Positions 35,059 to 43,817 of a DNA stretch of 64,000 nt are shown one piece after another. The position numbers and the translations under genes are program-made. Positions within the stretch are counted from its first letter, which is position 1. Each line of letters begins with the position of its first letter. The stretch is from an uncultured Eubacteriales bacterium (GTDB lineage Bacteria > Bacillota > Clostridia > UBA1381 > UMGS1253), in NCBI GenBank assembly GCA_902492065.1, contig CABUKE010000005.1:62001-126000 (forward strand), written 5' to 3'. The notes under the pieces were generated by a model. That model did no database searches, was not told where the DNA came from, and saw only the letters and a program-made list of their open reading frames with translations.

Positions 35059-35829
35059 TTATTCCTTATTCCGGTCATATAAAATTTTGAGTCCTTTGAG
35101 CGTCAGGTGCGAGTCGAGTATGTCAATCGCATTCGTCGCCTCTTTAATCAGCGAGGCAATTCCGCCCGTGGCAACGACGGTGATGGCGCCGCCTCCCATC
35201 TCCTGCTTCATACGGCGCACAATGTTTTCAATCTGGCCCGCATAGCCGTACACCATGCCCGCCTGCATGGACTCGACCGTGTTTGTGCCAATCACGTGCG
35301 GCGGACGGATAATCTCGATTTTCGGCAGCTTTGCCGTGCGCTCAATCAGTGCGTCAAGCGAAATCTTGATACCCGGGCAGATGACGCCGCCCAGGTAGTC
35401 GGCCTCTGCTGTCAGTGCGCAGAAGGTGGTGGCCGTGCCAAAGTCGATGATAATCGCATTTCCCGGGTAATAGTGGTGTACCGCGACCGCGTTGACGATG
35501 CGGTCCGCGCCAACATCCTTCGGGTTGTCATAGCGGATGCGGATTCCGGTGTTCATATCTTTTGTAATAATCAGCGGTTCATGCTTGAGGTAGCGGCGCA
35601 CTGCCCGCTCAAGTGAGAACATGACCTGCGGTACAACAGAGGAGATGACAACACTCTCAATCTGCTCCACGTGCAGTCCGTGGTAGGTCAGCAGTTGTAC
35701 CAGCAAAAGCCCCATTTCGTCCGCGCTCTTTTTATAGTCGGTCGAAATGCGCCAGTTTTTGATTAGCGTATCGCCTTCAAATGCCCCCACGACAATGTTT
35801 GTGTTTCCCACGTCAATGACTAAAATCAT
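35059..35829 (-). CDS. coaX: Type III pantothenate kinase
   Basis: 256 residues. MILVIDVGNTNIVVGAF at the N-terminus is the ASKHA nucleotide-binding start; DVGADRIVNAVA and IIDFGTATTFCAL complete the active-site loops of CoaX. It phosphorylates pantothenate in the first step of coenzyme A synthesis. The ATG at 35829 follows GGGGGG. It is cotranscribed after a metallophosphoesterase, 18 bases apart. Confidence 0.95.
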   Translation of the reverse strand: MILVIDVGNTNIVVGAFEGDTLIKNWRISTDYKKSADEMGLLLVQLLTYHGLHVEQIESVVISSVVPQVMFSLERAVRRYLKHEPLIITKDMNTGIRIRYDNPKDVGADRIVNAVAVHHYYPGNAIIIDFGTATTFCALTAEADYLGGVICPGIKISLDALIERTAKLPKIEIIRPPHVIGTNTVESMQAGMVYGYAGQIENIVRRMKQEMGGGAITVVATGGIASLIKEATNAIDILDSHLTLKGLKILYDRNKE

Positions 35830-35847
35830 ATATCCAACCCCCCACAT

Positions 35848-36318
35848 TCATCCGTCATAGCGGACGATTTTCGTCAAGATTTCATCTCCATTTATGGTAA
35901 TCCGGGCATAACTGCGCGGCGCATACCCCATAGTTCCGGGGTTGAGCAGGCGGACGCCGTTTACCACGCCGTCAAACGCCTCGTGCGTGTGCCCGAACAC
36001 GGCCAGCGCCGCACCCCGTGTTTTGGCATAATTTGCAAGCTCGCGCTCCCCGTAGCGCACGCCGTACATGTGCCCGTGCGTCAAAAGGAGCTTCACGCCC
36101 GAAAAGGTCAGGATGCGCTCCTCCGGACAGCGGTCGAACAAATCGTTGTTGCCGCTGACATAGTAAAACGGAATATCCGGAAACGCGGCGGCAAGGTCCT
36201 CTGCGTCGCGCACCAAATCACCAGCGTGTAGCACCGCATCGACCGGCCCGCCATGCTGGATAATATCGATACAACCGCTTATGCGCTGATGTGTATCTGA
36301 AAAAACAAGGAGCTCCAT
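35848..36318 (-). CDS. Metallophosphoesterase (YfcE/MJ0936 type)
   Basis: 156 residues with the five metal-binding blocks in order: FSDTH, HAGDL, GNND, HGH and GHTH. Small soluble phosphodiesterases of this group act on cyclic or aryl phosphodiesters; substrate unknown. GGAGGGAAGG precedes the ATG. Probably one operon with coaX. Confidence 0.9.
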   Translation of the reverse strand: MELLVFSDTHQRISGCIDIIQHGGPVDAVLHAGDLVRDAEDLAAAFPDIPFYYVSGNNDLFDRCPEERILTFSGVKLLLTHGHMYGVRYGERELANYAKTRGAALAVFGHTHEAFDGVVNGVRLLNPGTMGYAPRSYARITINGDEILTKIVRYDG

Positions 36319-36391
36319 GTCCTTCCCTCCCATATCTGTAAAAGCGGTAATAGTATACCACGTTTTTCCCGGTTTTACAAGATTATGACGC

Positions 36392-37153
36392 TTATTTCCA
36401 ATAGTCGCGGCAGTACGTGGAAATGCTTTGCCCGCATTTGCGGGAAAACAGCGTACGAAAGTATTTCACGTCCCGATAGCCGCAGCGTGCGGCAACATCC
36501 GCTTGCGTGTAGTAGCCCGTCTGGAGCAGGGAGCGGGCATATTGCAGCCGGACAGCATCGAGGTATTCCTTTGGGCTGACATGGTATACCTCATGGAAGC
36601 GGCGGCGCAGGTATGCGCTGCTGACATAGGCACGGTCGGCAAGCTGCTGCACCGTCAGGGACGAATCGGCAAAGTGCGCGTCGATATAGTCTTTTGTCTG
36701 TGCGACAAAATCGCCGCCCGGCGCGTCGGGTGCGGCGCAGCCCTGCTGCATGGCGGCAAGGATCTCATACAAGACGGCGGTGGCGCGGTACTGGTAGCCG
36801 GGCTCGCGCCCGTTCCAGATGGAAAGCGCCTTTTGAAACAGCGCCTTGTAGGCTTCATAGTTCGTAAATTCAAAAACCTCGATTTCATCAGAAAAACTCC
36901 CGAACACGTCAAAGTGGAGCACAATAGCGCTTGAGTCGCTCCCGGTCTGGTCGTAGGAAAGCTCCGGCGGGACATAGCTAATATGGTTTGTATAGGTAGA
37001 AATCTTTTTTCCGCCGCAGATATATTTGCTTTTTGCGTCATCCAGACGGTAAGCAAGCGAGGCGAAGCTGCGCGCATTTGTGTGGTATACGCCGGCTCTG
37101 CGGGAAAAAAGCAGAACGTCCCGCAGGCGGACGGCCATATTTGCAGGCGGCAT
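36392..37153 (-). CDS. AraC-family regulator divergent from the GH10 gene
   Basis: 253 residues. The C-terminal 100 residues are the AraC double helix-turn-helix (SSLTVQQLADRAYVSSAYLRRRFHEVY and ADVAARCGYRDVKYFRTLFSRKCGQS). The N-terminal cupin-like half should bind an effector. GGGAGGG precedes the ATG. It is divergent from the xylanase gene with a strong promoter between, so it is the likely regulator. Confidence 0.9.
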   Translation of the reverse strand: MPPANMAVRLRDVLLFSRRAGVYHTNARSFASLAYRLDDAKSKYICGGKKISTYTNHISYVPPELSYDQTGSDSSAIVLHFDVFGSFSDEIEVFEFTNYEAYKALFQKALSIWNGREPGYQYRATAVLYEILAAMQQGCAAPDAPGGDFVAQTKDYIDAHFADSSLTVQQLADRAYVSSAYLRRRFHEVYHVSPKEYLDAVRLQYARSLLQTGYYTQADVAARCGYRDVKYFRTLFSRKCGQSISTYCRDYWK

Positions 37154-37227
37154 GGCAAGCCCTCCCTTCTTCGGGCAGAATACCATACTTTGTTGCGAAA
37201 ATCAACTATTTTGTATCGTTTTTTCGG

Positions 37228-37256
37228 TTTACAGGCGCGATTTTTTACCCTATAAT
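37228..37256 (+). promoter_or_regulatory. Promoter of the GH10 gene
   Basis: TTTACA (37228-37233), 17-nt spacer, TATAAT (37251-37256). The TATAAT is perfect. Confidence 0.8.
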
Positions 37257-37296
37257 GCGATTACAGAAAGCGGCACAAGCCGGGAGGGGGATACAT

Positions 37297-38628
37297 ATGG
37301 CAAATAAAAACGCAATGCGGTATTTTGAAAAGTATCGCGGCTACATGGAAGACCGTGTCCGCGACGGCATTGAGCAGAACCGAAAGGGGTATGGCTCTAT
37401 TACGGTGACGGACGCATCCGGCGCGCCGATTCCAGGCGCGCGAATCAAACTGCACCAGAAAAATCACGAGTTTTCCTTCGGTGCGAATTTGTTCATGCTG
37501 GATGAACTGGAAAGCGGAGAGAAGAACGTGCGCTACAAGGAATATTTTAAAGATTTGTTTAATCTTGCGACGCTGCCGTTCTATTGGAATGACCTTGAGC
37601 CGGAGCAGGGTAAACCGCGTTTTGCAGCGGACAGCGAAAAGGTATACCGGCGGCCTGCACCGGATTTGTGTCTGGATTACTGCGCGCGAAACAGTATTAC
37701 ACCAAAGGCACATTGCCTGACATATGTTGACTTTTCGCCGGCGTGGGTACCGGACGACGTCGCAGAAACGAAGCGTTTGCTCGAGGAACGCTACCGCGCT
37801 TTATCAGAGCGGTACGCCGGGCGTGTTCATGGGTGGGAGGTTATCAACGAAACGCTCTGCGGCAATGAGCGGAACGACCCGAAGGCGTTTTTCCGGATGC
37901 CGGATTTGATTGAGTGGAATTTTGCGCTGGCAGAGAAATACTTTACCGCAAATGAACTGATTATCAACGAAGCGTCACCGTTTTTGTGGGAGAACTACAA
38001 GTACGACCGGAGCAACTACTATCTGCAAATCGAGCGTGCACTCAGCAAGGGCGCGCGCATTGATGCAGTGGGGATGCAGTTTCACATGTTCTATCCCGAA
38101 CGGGAAGCAGAGGACAAAGCGGCGTTTTATCTGAATCCGAAGCGGATTTACGACGTGCTGGACACATACGCGCGTCTCAACCGCCCGATTCAGATTACGG
38201 AGATTACAATCCCGGCCTATTCTCGGGAACCGGAGGATGAGGAATTGCAGGCGGAAATCCTGGAAAATCTGTACAAGATCTGGTTCTCTCATCCGGCGAT
38301 GGAGGCAATCATTTACTGGAATTTGGTCGATGGGTATGCCGCGTTTGCGCCGCAGGGCGACATGACAATGGGTGAAAATGTTTACCATGCCGGTCTGGTA
38401 CGCTATGACTTTACGAAAAAACCGGCCTATCATGCGCTGCACCGGCTGCTGCACGAAACGTGGCGCACGGAGACGGAGTGCGTGACGGACGGGGACGGAA
38501 CGGCCGTGTTTAAGGGCTTTTACGGAGATTATGACGCGGAGATTACGGTAGAAGGAAAACCGAGCAGCCGGACGGTGCAGCTCCGGCGCGGCGGATGGAA
38601 CGAAAGCAAACTCACCATTGCGGACTAA
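37297..38628 (+). CDS. GH10 endo-beta-1,4-xylanase, no signal peptide
   Basis: 443 residues. The acid/base Glu185 is in WEVINET and the nucleophile Glu302 in ITEITIP, the GH10 catalytic pair. Residues 1-75 form an extra beta domain before the barrel (SITVTDASGAPIPGARIKL). The start has no signal peptide, so the enzyme is probably cytoplasmic and acts on imported xylo-oligosaccharides. GGGAGGGGG precedes the ATG. The divergent AraC gene likely controls it. Confidence 0.9.
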   Translation: MANKNAMRYFEKYRGYMEDRVRDGIEQNRKGYGSITVTDASGAPIPGARIKLHQKNHEFSFGANLFMLDELESGEKNVRYKEYFKDLFNLATLPFYWNDLEPEQGKPRFAADSEKVYRRPAPDLCLDYCARNSITPKAHCLTYVDFSPAWVPDDVAETKRLLEERYRALSERYAGRVHGWEVINETLCGNERNDPKAFFRMPDLIEWNFALAEKYFTANELIINEASPFLWENYKYDRSNYYLQIERALSKGARIDAVGMQFHMFYPEREAEDKAAFYLNPKRIYDVLDTYARLNRPIQITEITIPAYSREPEDEELQAEILENLYKIWFSHPAMEAIIYWNLVDGYAAFAPQGDMTMGENVYHAGLVRYDFTKKPAYHALHRLLHETWRTETECVTDGDGTAVFKGFYGDYDAEITVEGKPSSRTVQLRRGGWNESKLTIAD

Positions 38629-38631
38629 AAG

Positions 38632-38665
38632 AAAAGCATGGCTCCCGGACGGGGGTCATGCTTTT
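38632..38665. terminator. Terminator between GH10 and the phosphorylase gene
   Basis: 15-bp stem starting AAAAGCATG with a GGAC tetraloop and a T-run; works in both directions. Confidence 0.85.
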
Positions 38666-38681
38666 TATAAATAAAAACAAT

Positions 38682-39488
38682 TTATCTTCCGGGATAGCCG
38701 CTGCGCCGATCGGACGCAATCAGCTCCCGCAGAGCATCGACCGCGCAGGCGATAGCCTTGCTGCTGTCCATGCACACTGTGTCGGGTAGGCCGGCCTTCG
38801 TCCGCTCCACATTCCAGATTGCCGTAATTATCCCGCCAACGCGCACCTTACGTGCAATGCCGACGCTGAACAGCGTCGCGCACTCCATCTCAGAGGTGAG
38901 GCATCCGCACCGGACGTACGATTCCCATCGCGCATGCAGGTGCTCGGCAATCGGCATGGTTTCCGGGTTCGTTTCGCCATAAAAGGAGTCCTTGCTCTGT
39001 ACCACGCCGATGTGGTACGCGTTGCCCGGCGTGCCGTCACAGTGTTCGGCAGCGGCGTTTCTAAGCGCACACAGCACCGCAAAGTCGGCGACTGCCGGGT
39101 AATCGGGCGGGAGGTACTCATTGCTCGTGCCGTCCCCGCGCACCGCCGCAGACGGCAGAATCAGGTCGCCGCCGCACACCTTCGTGTCGATGCCGCCACT
39201 CGTCCCGACGCGGATAAACGTATGCGCGCCACAGCGCACCAGCTCCTCGAGCGCAATCGCGGCGGACGGCCCGCCGATTCCGGTCGACACGGCGGACACG
39301 CGCTCACCGTCGAGCGTCCCAGTGTAGATATTATACTCCCGGTTCTGCGCGACCTGCTGCGCGCCGTCAAAGCGCGCCGCGATCTTCGGCACGCGGCCCG
39401 GGTCTCCGGGCAGGATCACATACTTTCCAATATCGTCCTGCGTGATTTGCAGATGGAACTGCCTTTCTCCGTCTAATATGCCAGCCAT
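38682..39488 (-). CDS. udp: Uridine phosphorylase
   Basis: 268 residues of the nucleoside phosphorylase I fold. GKYVILPGDPGRV at about 22-34, RVGTSGGI, and the conserved SKDSFYGE and SEMECATLF segments identify the uridine branch. It splits uridine into uracil and ribose 1-phosphate. GGGAGG precedes the ATG. It is divergent from the LemA gene. Confidence 0.9.
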   Translation of the reverse strand: MAGILDGERQFHLQITQDDIGKYVILPGDPGRVPKIAARFDGAQQVAQNREYNIYTGTLDGERVSAVSTGIGGPSAAIALEELVRCGAHTFIRVGTSGGIDTKVCGGDLILPSAAVRGDGTSNEYLPPDYPAVADFAVLCALRNAAAEHCDGTPGNAYHIGVVQSKDSFYGETNPETMPIAEHLHARWESYVRCGCLTSEMECATLFSVGIARKVRVGGIITAIWNVERTKAGLPDTVCMDSSKAIACAVDALRELIASDRRSGYPGR

Positions 39489-39603
39489 ATGACGCGCCTC
39501 CCGTTTTTGTTTTTATTTTTACATAATTTTATAGGTATGTCAAGGCTGTGCCGGGCATACTAACAAATAGATTTTGCAGGAAAAAACGAAATATACATTA
39601 TGC

Positions 39604-39632
39604 TTGCAAGGCTGCATAATATGTTGTATAAT
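39604..39632 (+). promoter_or_regulatory. Promoter of lemA-tpm genes
   Basis: TTGCAA, 17-nt spacer, TATAAT. A weaker leftward TTGACA at 39543-39538 with TAAAAA 16 bases on could serve the phosphorylase gene. Confidence 0.7.
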
Positions 39633-39699
39633 GGCAGTACGCCGCCAATGCGGCAAATATGGAATAGGCATGGCTGTCATGCCGGAAATGGAGCAGATT

Positions 39700-40263
39700 A
39701 TGAAAAAGAGTACAATTGTATGGATTTGTATTGCAGTTGTTGTTGTGCTGATTGCGTTTTTTGCCGTCAGCGGCTATAACTCGCTGGTGTCGGCCCGCGA
39801 AACGGTGGATACGCAGTTGGCAAACATCGACACGCAGTTACAGCGCAGAAACGATTTGATTCCGAACCTTGTCAACACGGTCAAGGGCTATACGGAGCAT
39901 GAGAGCGAGGTGCTCGGCGCGGTATCGGATGCACGCGCAAAGCTGGCGGGCGCACAGTCCACTGCGGAGCTGGCAGAGGCGGACGGCGAGCTGTCGAGCG
40001 CGCTGAGCCGGCTTTTGATGGTTGTGGAGAACTATCCGGATTTGAAGGCGGACACGCAGTTTACAGCACTGACGGATGAGCTGGCCGGGACGGAGAACCG
40101 GATTGCCGTTGCGAGAAAGGACTACAACGAGGTGGCACGGTCGTACAATACGTCTATCAAAACCTTCCCGAAGGTAATCTTTGCAAGCATCTTCGGGTTT
40201 GGGCCGGTCGAGTATTTTGAGGCGGCGGAAGGCGCGGAGCAGGTGCCGCAGGTAAACTTCTAA
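39700..40263 (+). CDS. LemA-family protein
   Basis: 187 residues. One N-terminal membrane helix (4-24) then a four-helix bundle with YNSLVSARETVDTQLANIDTQLQRRNDLIPNLV-type LemA core (about 25-55) and FPKVIFASIFGF at the end. The ATG at 39700 has GGAG upstream; earlier in-frame starts are poorly supported. LemA proteins are often next to TPM-domain genes, as here; their role is uncertain. Confidence 0.9.
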   Translation: MKKSTIVWICIAVVVVLIAFFAVSGYNSLVSARETVDTQLANIDTQLQRRNDLIPNLVNTVKGYTEHESEVLGAVSDARAKLAGAQSTAELAEADGELSSALSRLLMVVENYPDLKADTQFTALTDELAGTENRIAVARKDYNEVARSYNTSIKTFPKVIFASIFGFGPVEYFEAAEGAEQVPQVNF

Positions 40264-40303
40264 GTTTTTGGGGCGTATGCCCGGGAACAGTAAGGGGAAA
40301 ACG

Positions 40304-41113
40304 ATGAGAAAATTAATTATAGCGGCGGTATGCCTGGCAGCGGCGTTTTGCGTTTATGTACAGGCCGCACAGCCCGCGCCGACGCAGGCGTTCTACGCGG
40401 CGGATTATGCCGGCGTTTTGTCGGCGGATACGGAACAATATGTGATTGACTATTCCAATGCGCTCTACGATGCAACGACGGCGCAGGTGGTCGTGGCCAC
40501 TGTGCCGGACATGGAGGGCGCAGAAATCCGCGAGTACGGCCTCTCGCTCGCGCGCGACTGGAAAATCGGCAGCGAGAGCGACAACGGCGTGCTGATTCTG
40601 CTTGCGCTTTCGGAGCGGCAGGTCAGCGTCGAGGTCGGCTATGGATTGGAAGGCGCGCTCAACGACGCAAAGACAGGACGCTTTATCGACGAATATGCGA
40701 TGGCGGACCTGAAAAACGGTGACTATGACGCGGGACTTTTGAACCTGTATAAAGCCGTTTTGCAGGAGGTCTACCAGGAGTATGGACTTGCCATGCCGGA
40801 GGGCGTCGAGCCGGTACAGACAGGCGAAAGTGACAGTGGCTCCAACATCGGCGGTATGATTGGGTCCCTGATTGCTGTTCTCGTCATTGCTTTTCTGATT
40901 TTGGGAACGTCGCACCGCGGCGGCAGAGGAGGACGTGGTGGCGGCGATGACGACGGTGACGGTATGGGCGGCGTTGGCCCATTTTTGGGCGGGATGTTCC
41001 TCGGCGGTATGGGCCGCGGAGGCCGCTTCGGCGGAGGCGGCGGTTTTGGCGGCGGAGGCTCCTTTGGTGGTGGCGGAAGCTTTGGCGGCGGGGGCAGCTC
41101 GCGTGGGTTTTAA
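40304..41113 (+). CDS. TPM-domain membrane protein (YgcG-like) with Gly-rich tail
   Basis: 269 residues. A signal peptide (1-20), a TPM domain (about 30-165; VVVATVPDMEGAEIREYGLSL, GVLILLALSERQVSVEVGYGLEGAL), one membrane helix (about 195-215) and a tail of Gly-Gly-Phe/Ser-Gly repeats with an acidic DDDGDGMGG block. Paired with lemA 40 bases upstream, a common combination. The Gly tail is low complexity and need not be functional. Confidence 0.85.
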   Translation: MRKLIIAAVCLAAAFCVYVQAAQPAPTQAFYAADYAGVLSADTEQYVIDYSNALYDATTAQVVVATVPDMEGAEIREYGLSLARDWKIGSESDNGVLILLALSERQVSVEVGYGLEGALNDAKTGRFIDEYAMADLKNGDYDAGLLNLYKAVLQEVYQEYGLAMPEGVEPVQTGESDSGSNIGGMIGSLIAVLVIAFLILGTSHRGGRGGRGGGDDDGDGMGGVGPFLGGMFLGGMGRGGRFGGGGGFGGGGSFGGGGSFGGGGSSRGF

Positions 41114-41115
41114 TC

Positions 41116-41148
41116 AAAAAAACGAACCGAAAGGTTCGTTTTTTTATT
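41116..41148. terminator. Bidirectional terminator with GAAA tetraloop
   Basis: 13-bp stem AAAAAAACGAACC/GGTTCGTTTTTTT with a GAAA loop, placed between the TPM gene and a convergent AraC gene. Confidence 0.9.
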
Positions 41149-41947
41149 CCAGTTTTGTATAATAACTGCGGAATGCCGTGGGCGAATACCCGCAGTACGC
41201 TTTGAAAAATTTGGAAAAGTGGCTGTAGTCGGAGAAGCCGACCTGCGCCATGATTTCCTTAATAGGGAGCGACGTGTTCTCCAACAGCGACTTGGCGCGC
41301 TCTGTCTTGACATTATTGATATAGCGTAGCGGCGGCACACCCATGCGCTCCTTGAAAAAGCGTACAAAATAGTTCGGATGAAAATGTACCAGCTCCGCCA
41401 GCTCGCCGACGGTAATCGTCTGGTCCAGATGTGCGCCGATATAGGACAGCACGCGTGCAAGTGTTTCGTTTGCGCTTGCGTCGGTCCATTGTGTCCCGGT
41501 TGCGCGGAAATAGAGCGCGAGCAGCTCCAAAATTTTTGCATTGAGCAGGAGCTGCGCGTCGAGTGCCGCGCCCGATGCACTTGCCAAAATTGACTGAAAC
41601 ATGCCGACAACCGCGGCGTCAAGCCCAAAGTGGTGGACATAGGGCGGCTGCGCCAAATCGAACAGACTGCGTCCGCCCACCACAGCATCAAAGTGGAACC
41701 AATACTTTTCTATATAATTTTGATTGATGTGATAAAAGGAATGCTTTGTCCCCGCTGGAATCAGGTACATATCGCCCGCTGCGGCACGGTACGGCGCACC
41801 GGCAATCACAAATTCACACTCGCCGTCGAGGATATAGTACAGCTTGCTGTATGGGCAGACGGTGTTTTTTTCACCCCAATGGCTGTCGAGCCGGATACGG
41901 CTTCCATAGTAAAAATTTAGATACAGGTTGGATAGCTGGTCGAACAT
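41144..41947 (-). CDS. AraC-family regulator upstream of the fucose genes
   Basis: 267 residues: an N-terminal cupin (about 15-95, with GDMYLIPAGTKHSFYHI) and the C-terminal AraC DNA-binding domain (TVGELAELVHFHPNYFVRFFKERMGV, EIMAQVGFSDYSHFSKFFKAYCGYSP). GGGAGG precedes the ATG. It is divergent from an SdpI-like gene and the fucosidase operon, so it probably senses fucose or a fucoside. Confidence 0.9.
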   Translation of the reverse strand: MFDQLSNLYLNFYYGSRIRLDSHWGEKNTVCPYSKLYYILDGECEFVIAGAPYRAAAGDMYLIPAGTKHSFYHINQNYIEKYWFHFDAVVGGRSLFDLAQPPYVHHFGLDAAVVGMFQSILASASGAALDAQLLLNAKILELLALYFRATGTQWTDASANETLARVLSYIGAHLDQTITVGELAELVHFHPNYFVRFFKERMGVPPLRYINNVKTERAKSLLENTSLPIKEIMAQVGFSDYSHFSKFFKAYCGYSPTAFRSYYTKLE

Positions 41948-41977
41948 GGCGCGCCTCCCGAAGCACATTAGGTTAAT

Positions 41978-42006
41978 ATTATACAAGATTGAAGTAAAAA
42001 TGTAAC
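41978..42006 (-). promoter_or_regulatory. Promoter of the AraC gene
   Basis: Minus strand: GTTACA, 17-nt spacer, TATAAT, about 30 bases before the start codon. Confidence 0.6.
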
Positions 42007-42094
42007 TGTACAATCTATTATACATCTGATACGATTACGTTGTAAACAAAAATATCATAACGATTTGCGTGCTGCATGGAGGGAAGGTGGACCC

Positions 42095-42430
42095 ATGAAT
42101 CCTTTTTTGTTGCTACCATTTATAATATTGGGAATAATCTTAGCAATCTTAGCCTTTGTGCTAAAGAAAAAGCATTCTACTTTTCCGGATTTTAAAGTCG
42201 GGTATCACGACAAAAGAGTGATGGAAAATAAGGAGAAATGGGATTATGCAAACAACTTGGCAGGAAATTTATGCGCTGGGTTTGCTGTTGCCTTTTTTGT
42301 TCTTTCGGCGTTGTTGTATCTTTTTAAGGCAGGTACTGCAGCGGCACTTCTCATATTATTTGCTTTATCAGTCATCGCGATTGACAGCATTTTATTTTTG
42401 CCGATAGTCTTGTCAAAAAGAATCCGATAA
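42095..42430 (+). CDS. SdpI-like small membrane protein
   Basis: 111 residues with three predicted membrane helices. The cytoplasmic linker VGYHDKRVMENKEKWDYAN matches the SdpI-family core (G-x-R/H with a N-x-E-x-W motif) that gives immunity to secreted toxins in Bacillus. It lacks any other recognisable domain. AAGGTGG precedes the ATG. It lies between AraC and the fucosidase gene; the shared promoter region suggests co-expression with the fucose genes. Confidence 0.65.
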   Translation: MNPFLLLPFIILGIILAILAFVLKKKHSTFPDFKVGYHDKRVMENKEKWDYANNLAGNLCAGFAVAFFVLSALLYLFKAGTAAALLILFALSVIAIDSILFLPIVLSKRIR

Positions 42431-42485
42431 AAAGCGGGGCTATAGCCATGCTTTTCATAAAACAGAATAACAGGAGGGGGCAGTT

Positions 42486-43787
42486 ATGAACCGATATGAG
42501 GAAAAGATGGCGCGCACGGAGGCGTTCCGGCACGACCGGTTTGGCATGTTTATCCATTGGGGCCTGTACGCCATTCCGGCACGCGGCGAGTGGGTGCGCA
42601 GCCATGAGGAAATCAGCACAGAGGACTATCAGCCGTATTTTGACGAGTTTGACCCGTACAAATACGACCCGAAGGCGTGGGCGCGGCTCGCGCGCGAGGC
42701 GGGAATGAAATACGCGGTCATGACGACAAAGCACCATGACGGGTTCTGCCTGTTTGACTCGGCCTACACGGACTATAAGGCGACGAATACGAAGGCAGGC
42801 CGCGACCTGATCCGCGAGTATGTGGAAGCGTTCCGCGCCGAGGGGCTCAAAGTCGGCTTTTACTATTCGCTGCTCGACTGGCACCACCCCGACTACCCGC
42901 ACTATGGCGACCGGCAGCACCCCATGCGCAACAATCCGGCATATCAAAACGAGGGACGCAATTTTGACAACTATGTGACCTATATGCACAACCAGGTGCG
43001 CGAGCTTTTGACGAATTACGGCAAGATCGACATCATGTGGTTTGACTTTTCCTACGTGGACGAATACAACGATATGCGCGGGGAAAAGTGGCAGGCAACC
43101 AAGCTGGTCAATATGGCGCGCGAGCTGCAGCCGGGGATTATTCTTGACAACCGTCTCGACCTGCACGACGCGGGACGGGACGCAGACGAGCCAGTATACA
43201 CTGGCGACTTCAAATCGCCGGAGCAGACCGTCCCGGCCGAGGGGCTGACAGATATGCAGGGGCGCGACGTACCGTGGGAGGCGTGTCTGACGCTTAATGA
43301 CCACTGGGGCTACTGTGCGGCGGACAAAAACTACAAAACGGCGAAAACCGTGATTCGTATGCTGACTGAGTGCGTGAGCAAGGGCGGCAACCTGCTGCTC
43401 AACGTCGGGCCGAACGCAAAGGGCGAAATTCCGCGCGAGAGCGTGGAGATTTTAAAGCAGGTGGGCCGATGGATGGACGACAACGGCGAGAGCATTTACG
43501 GCTGCGGCAAGGCGGACCTGCCAAAGCCGGAGTGGGGGCGCTACACGCGGCGCGGCAACACGTACTACGCCCATGTGTACGACACATCCACCAGCGTGCT
43601 CCGCTTCGACGTAGGGCGCAAGGTGGAAAAGGTACGCCTCGTCAGCGATGCGTCCGAGCTGGTAAAAATGCGCCCGTGGAACGCGGAACACAACAAAAAA
43701 GAGCTGGGGCACGACGTGTTTGTGGATTTGCAGACGGTAAATCTGCCGGATGAGATTGACACTGTAATCAAATTAGAGGTAAAATAA
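42486..43787 (+). CDS. Alpha-L-fucosidase (GH29)
   Basis: 433 residues. The GH29 barrel shows FGMFIHWGLYAIP, KYAVMTTKHHDGFCLFDS, FYYSLLDWHHPDYP and the nucleophile Asp187 in IMWFDF. There is no signal peptide, so the enzyme is likely intracellular and acts on small fucosides. The acid/base residue varies in this family and is not assigned. GGAGGGGG precedes the ATG. Fucose isomerase follows 30 bases on. Confidence 0.93.
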   Translation: MNRYEEKMARTEAFRHDRFGMFIHWGLYAIPARGEWVRSHEEISTEDYQPYFDEFDPYKYDPKAWARLAREAGMKYAVMTTKHHDGFCLFDSAYTDYKATNTKAGRDLIREYVEAFRAEGLKVGFYYSLLDWHHPDYPHYGDRQHPMRNNPAYQNEGRNFDNYVTYMHNQVRELLTNYGKIDIMWFDFSYVDEYNDMRGEKWQATKLVNMARELQPGIILDNRLDLHDAGRDADEPVYTGDFKSPEQTVPAEGLTDMQGRDVPWEACLTLNDHWGYCAADKNYKTAKTVIRMLTECVSKGGNLLLNVGPNAKGEIPRESVEILKQVGRWMDDNGESIYGCGKADLPKPEWGRYTRRGNTYYAHVYDTSTSVLRFDVGRKVEKVRLVSDASELVKMRPWNAEHNKKELGHDVFVDLQTVNLPDEIDTVIKLEVK

Positions 43788-43817
43788 GGAAAAGCACAGG
43801 TAAAGGGGGAAAAGAAA

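Noticed and set aside
40920..41110. Gly-rich repeat in the TPM protein tail as a mobile or tandem repeat element
   Set aside because: Ordinary low-complexity tail of this protein family.
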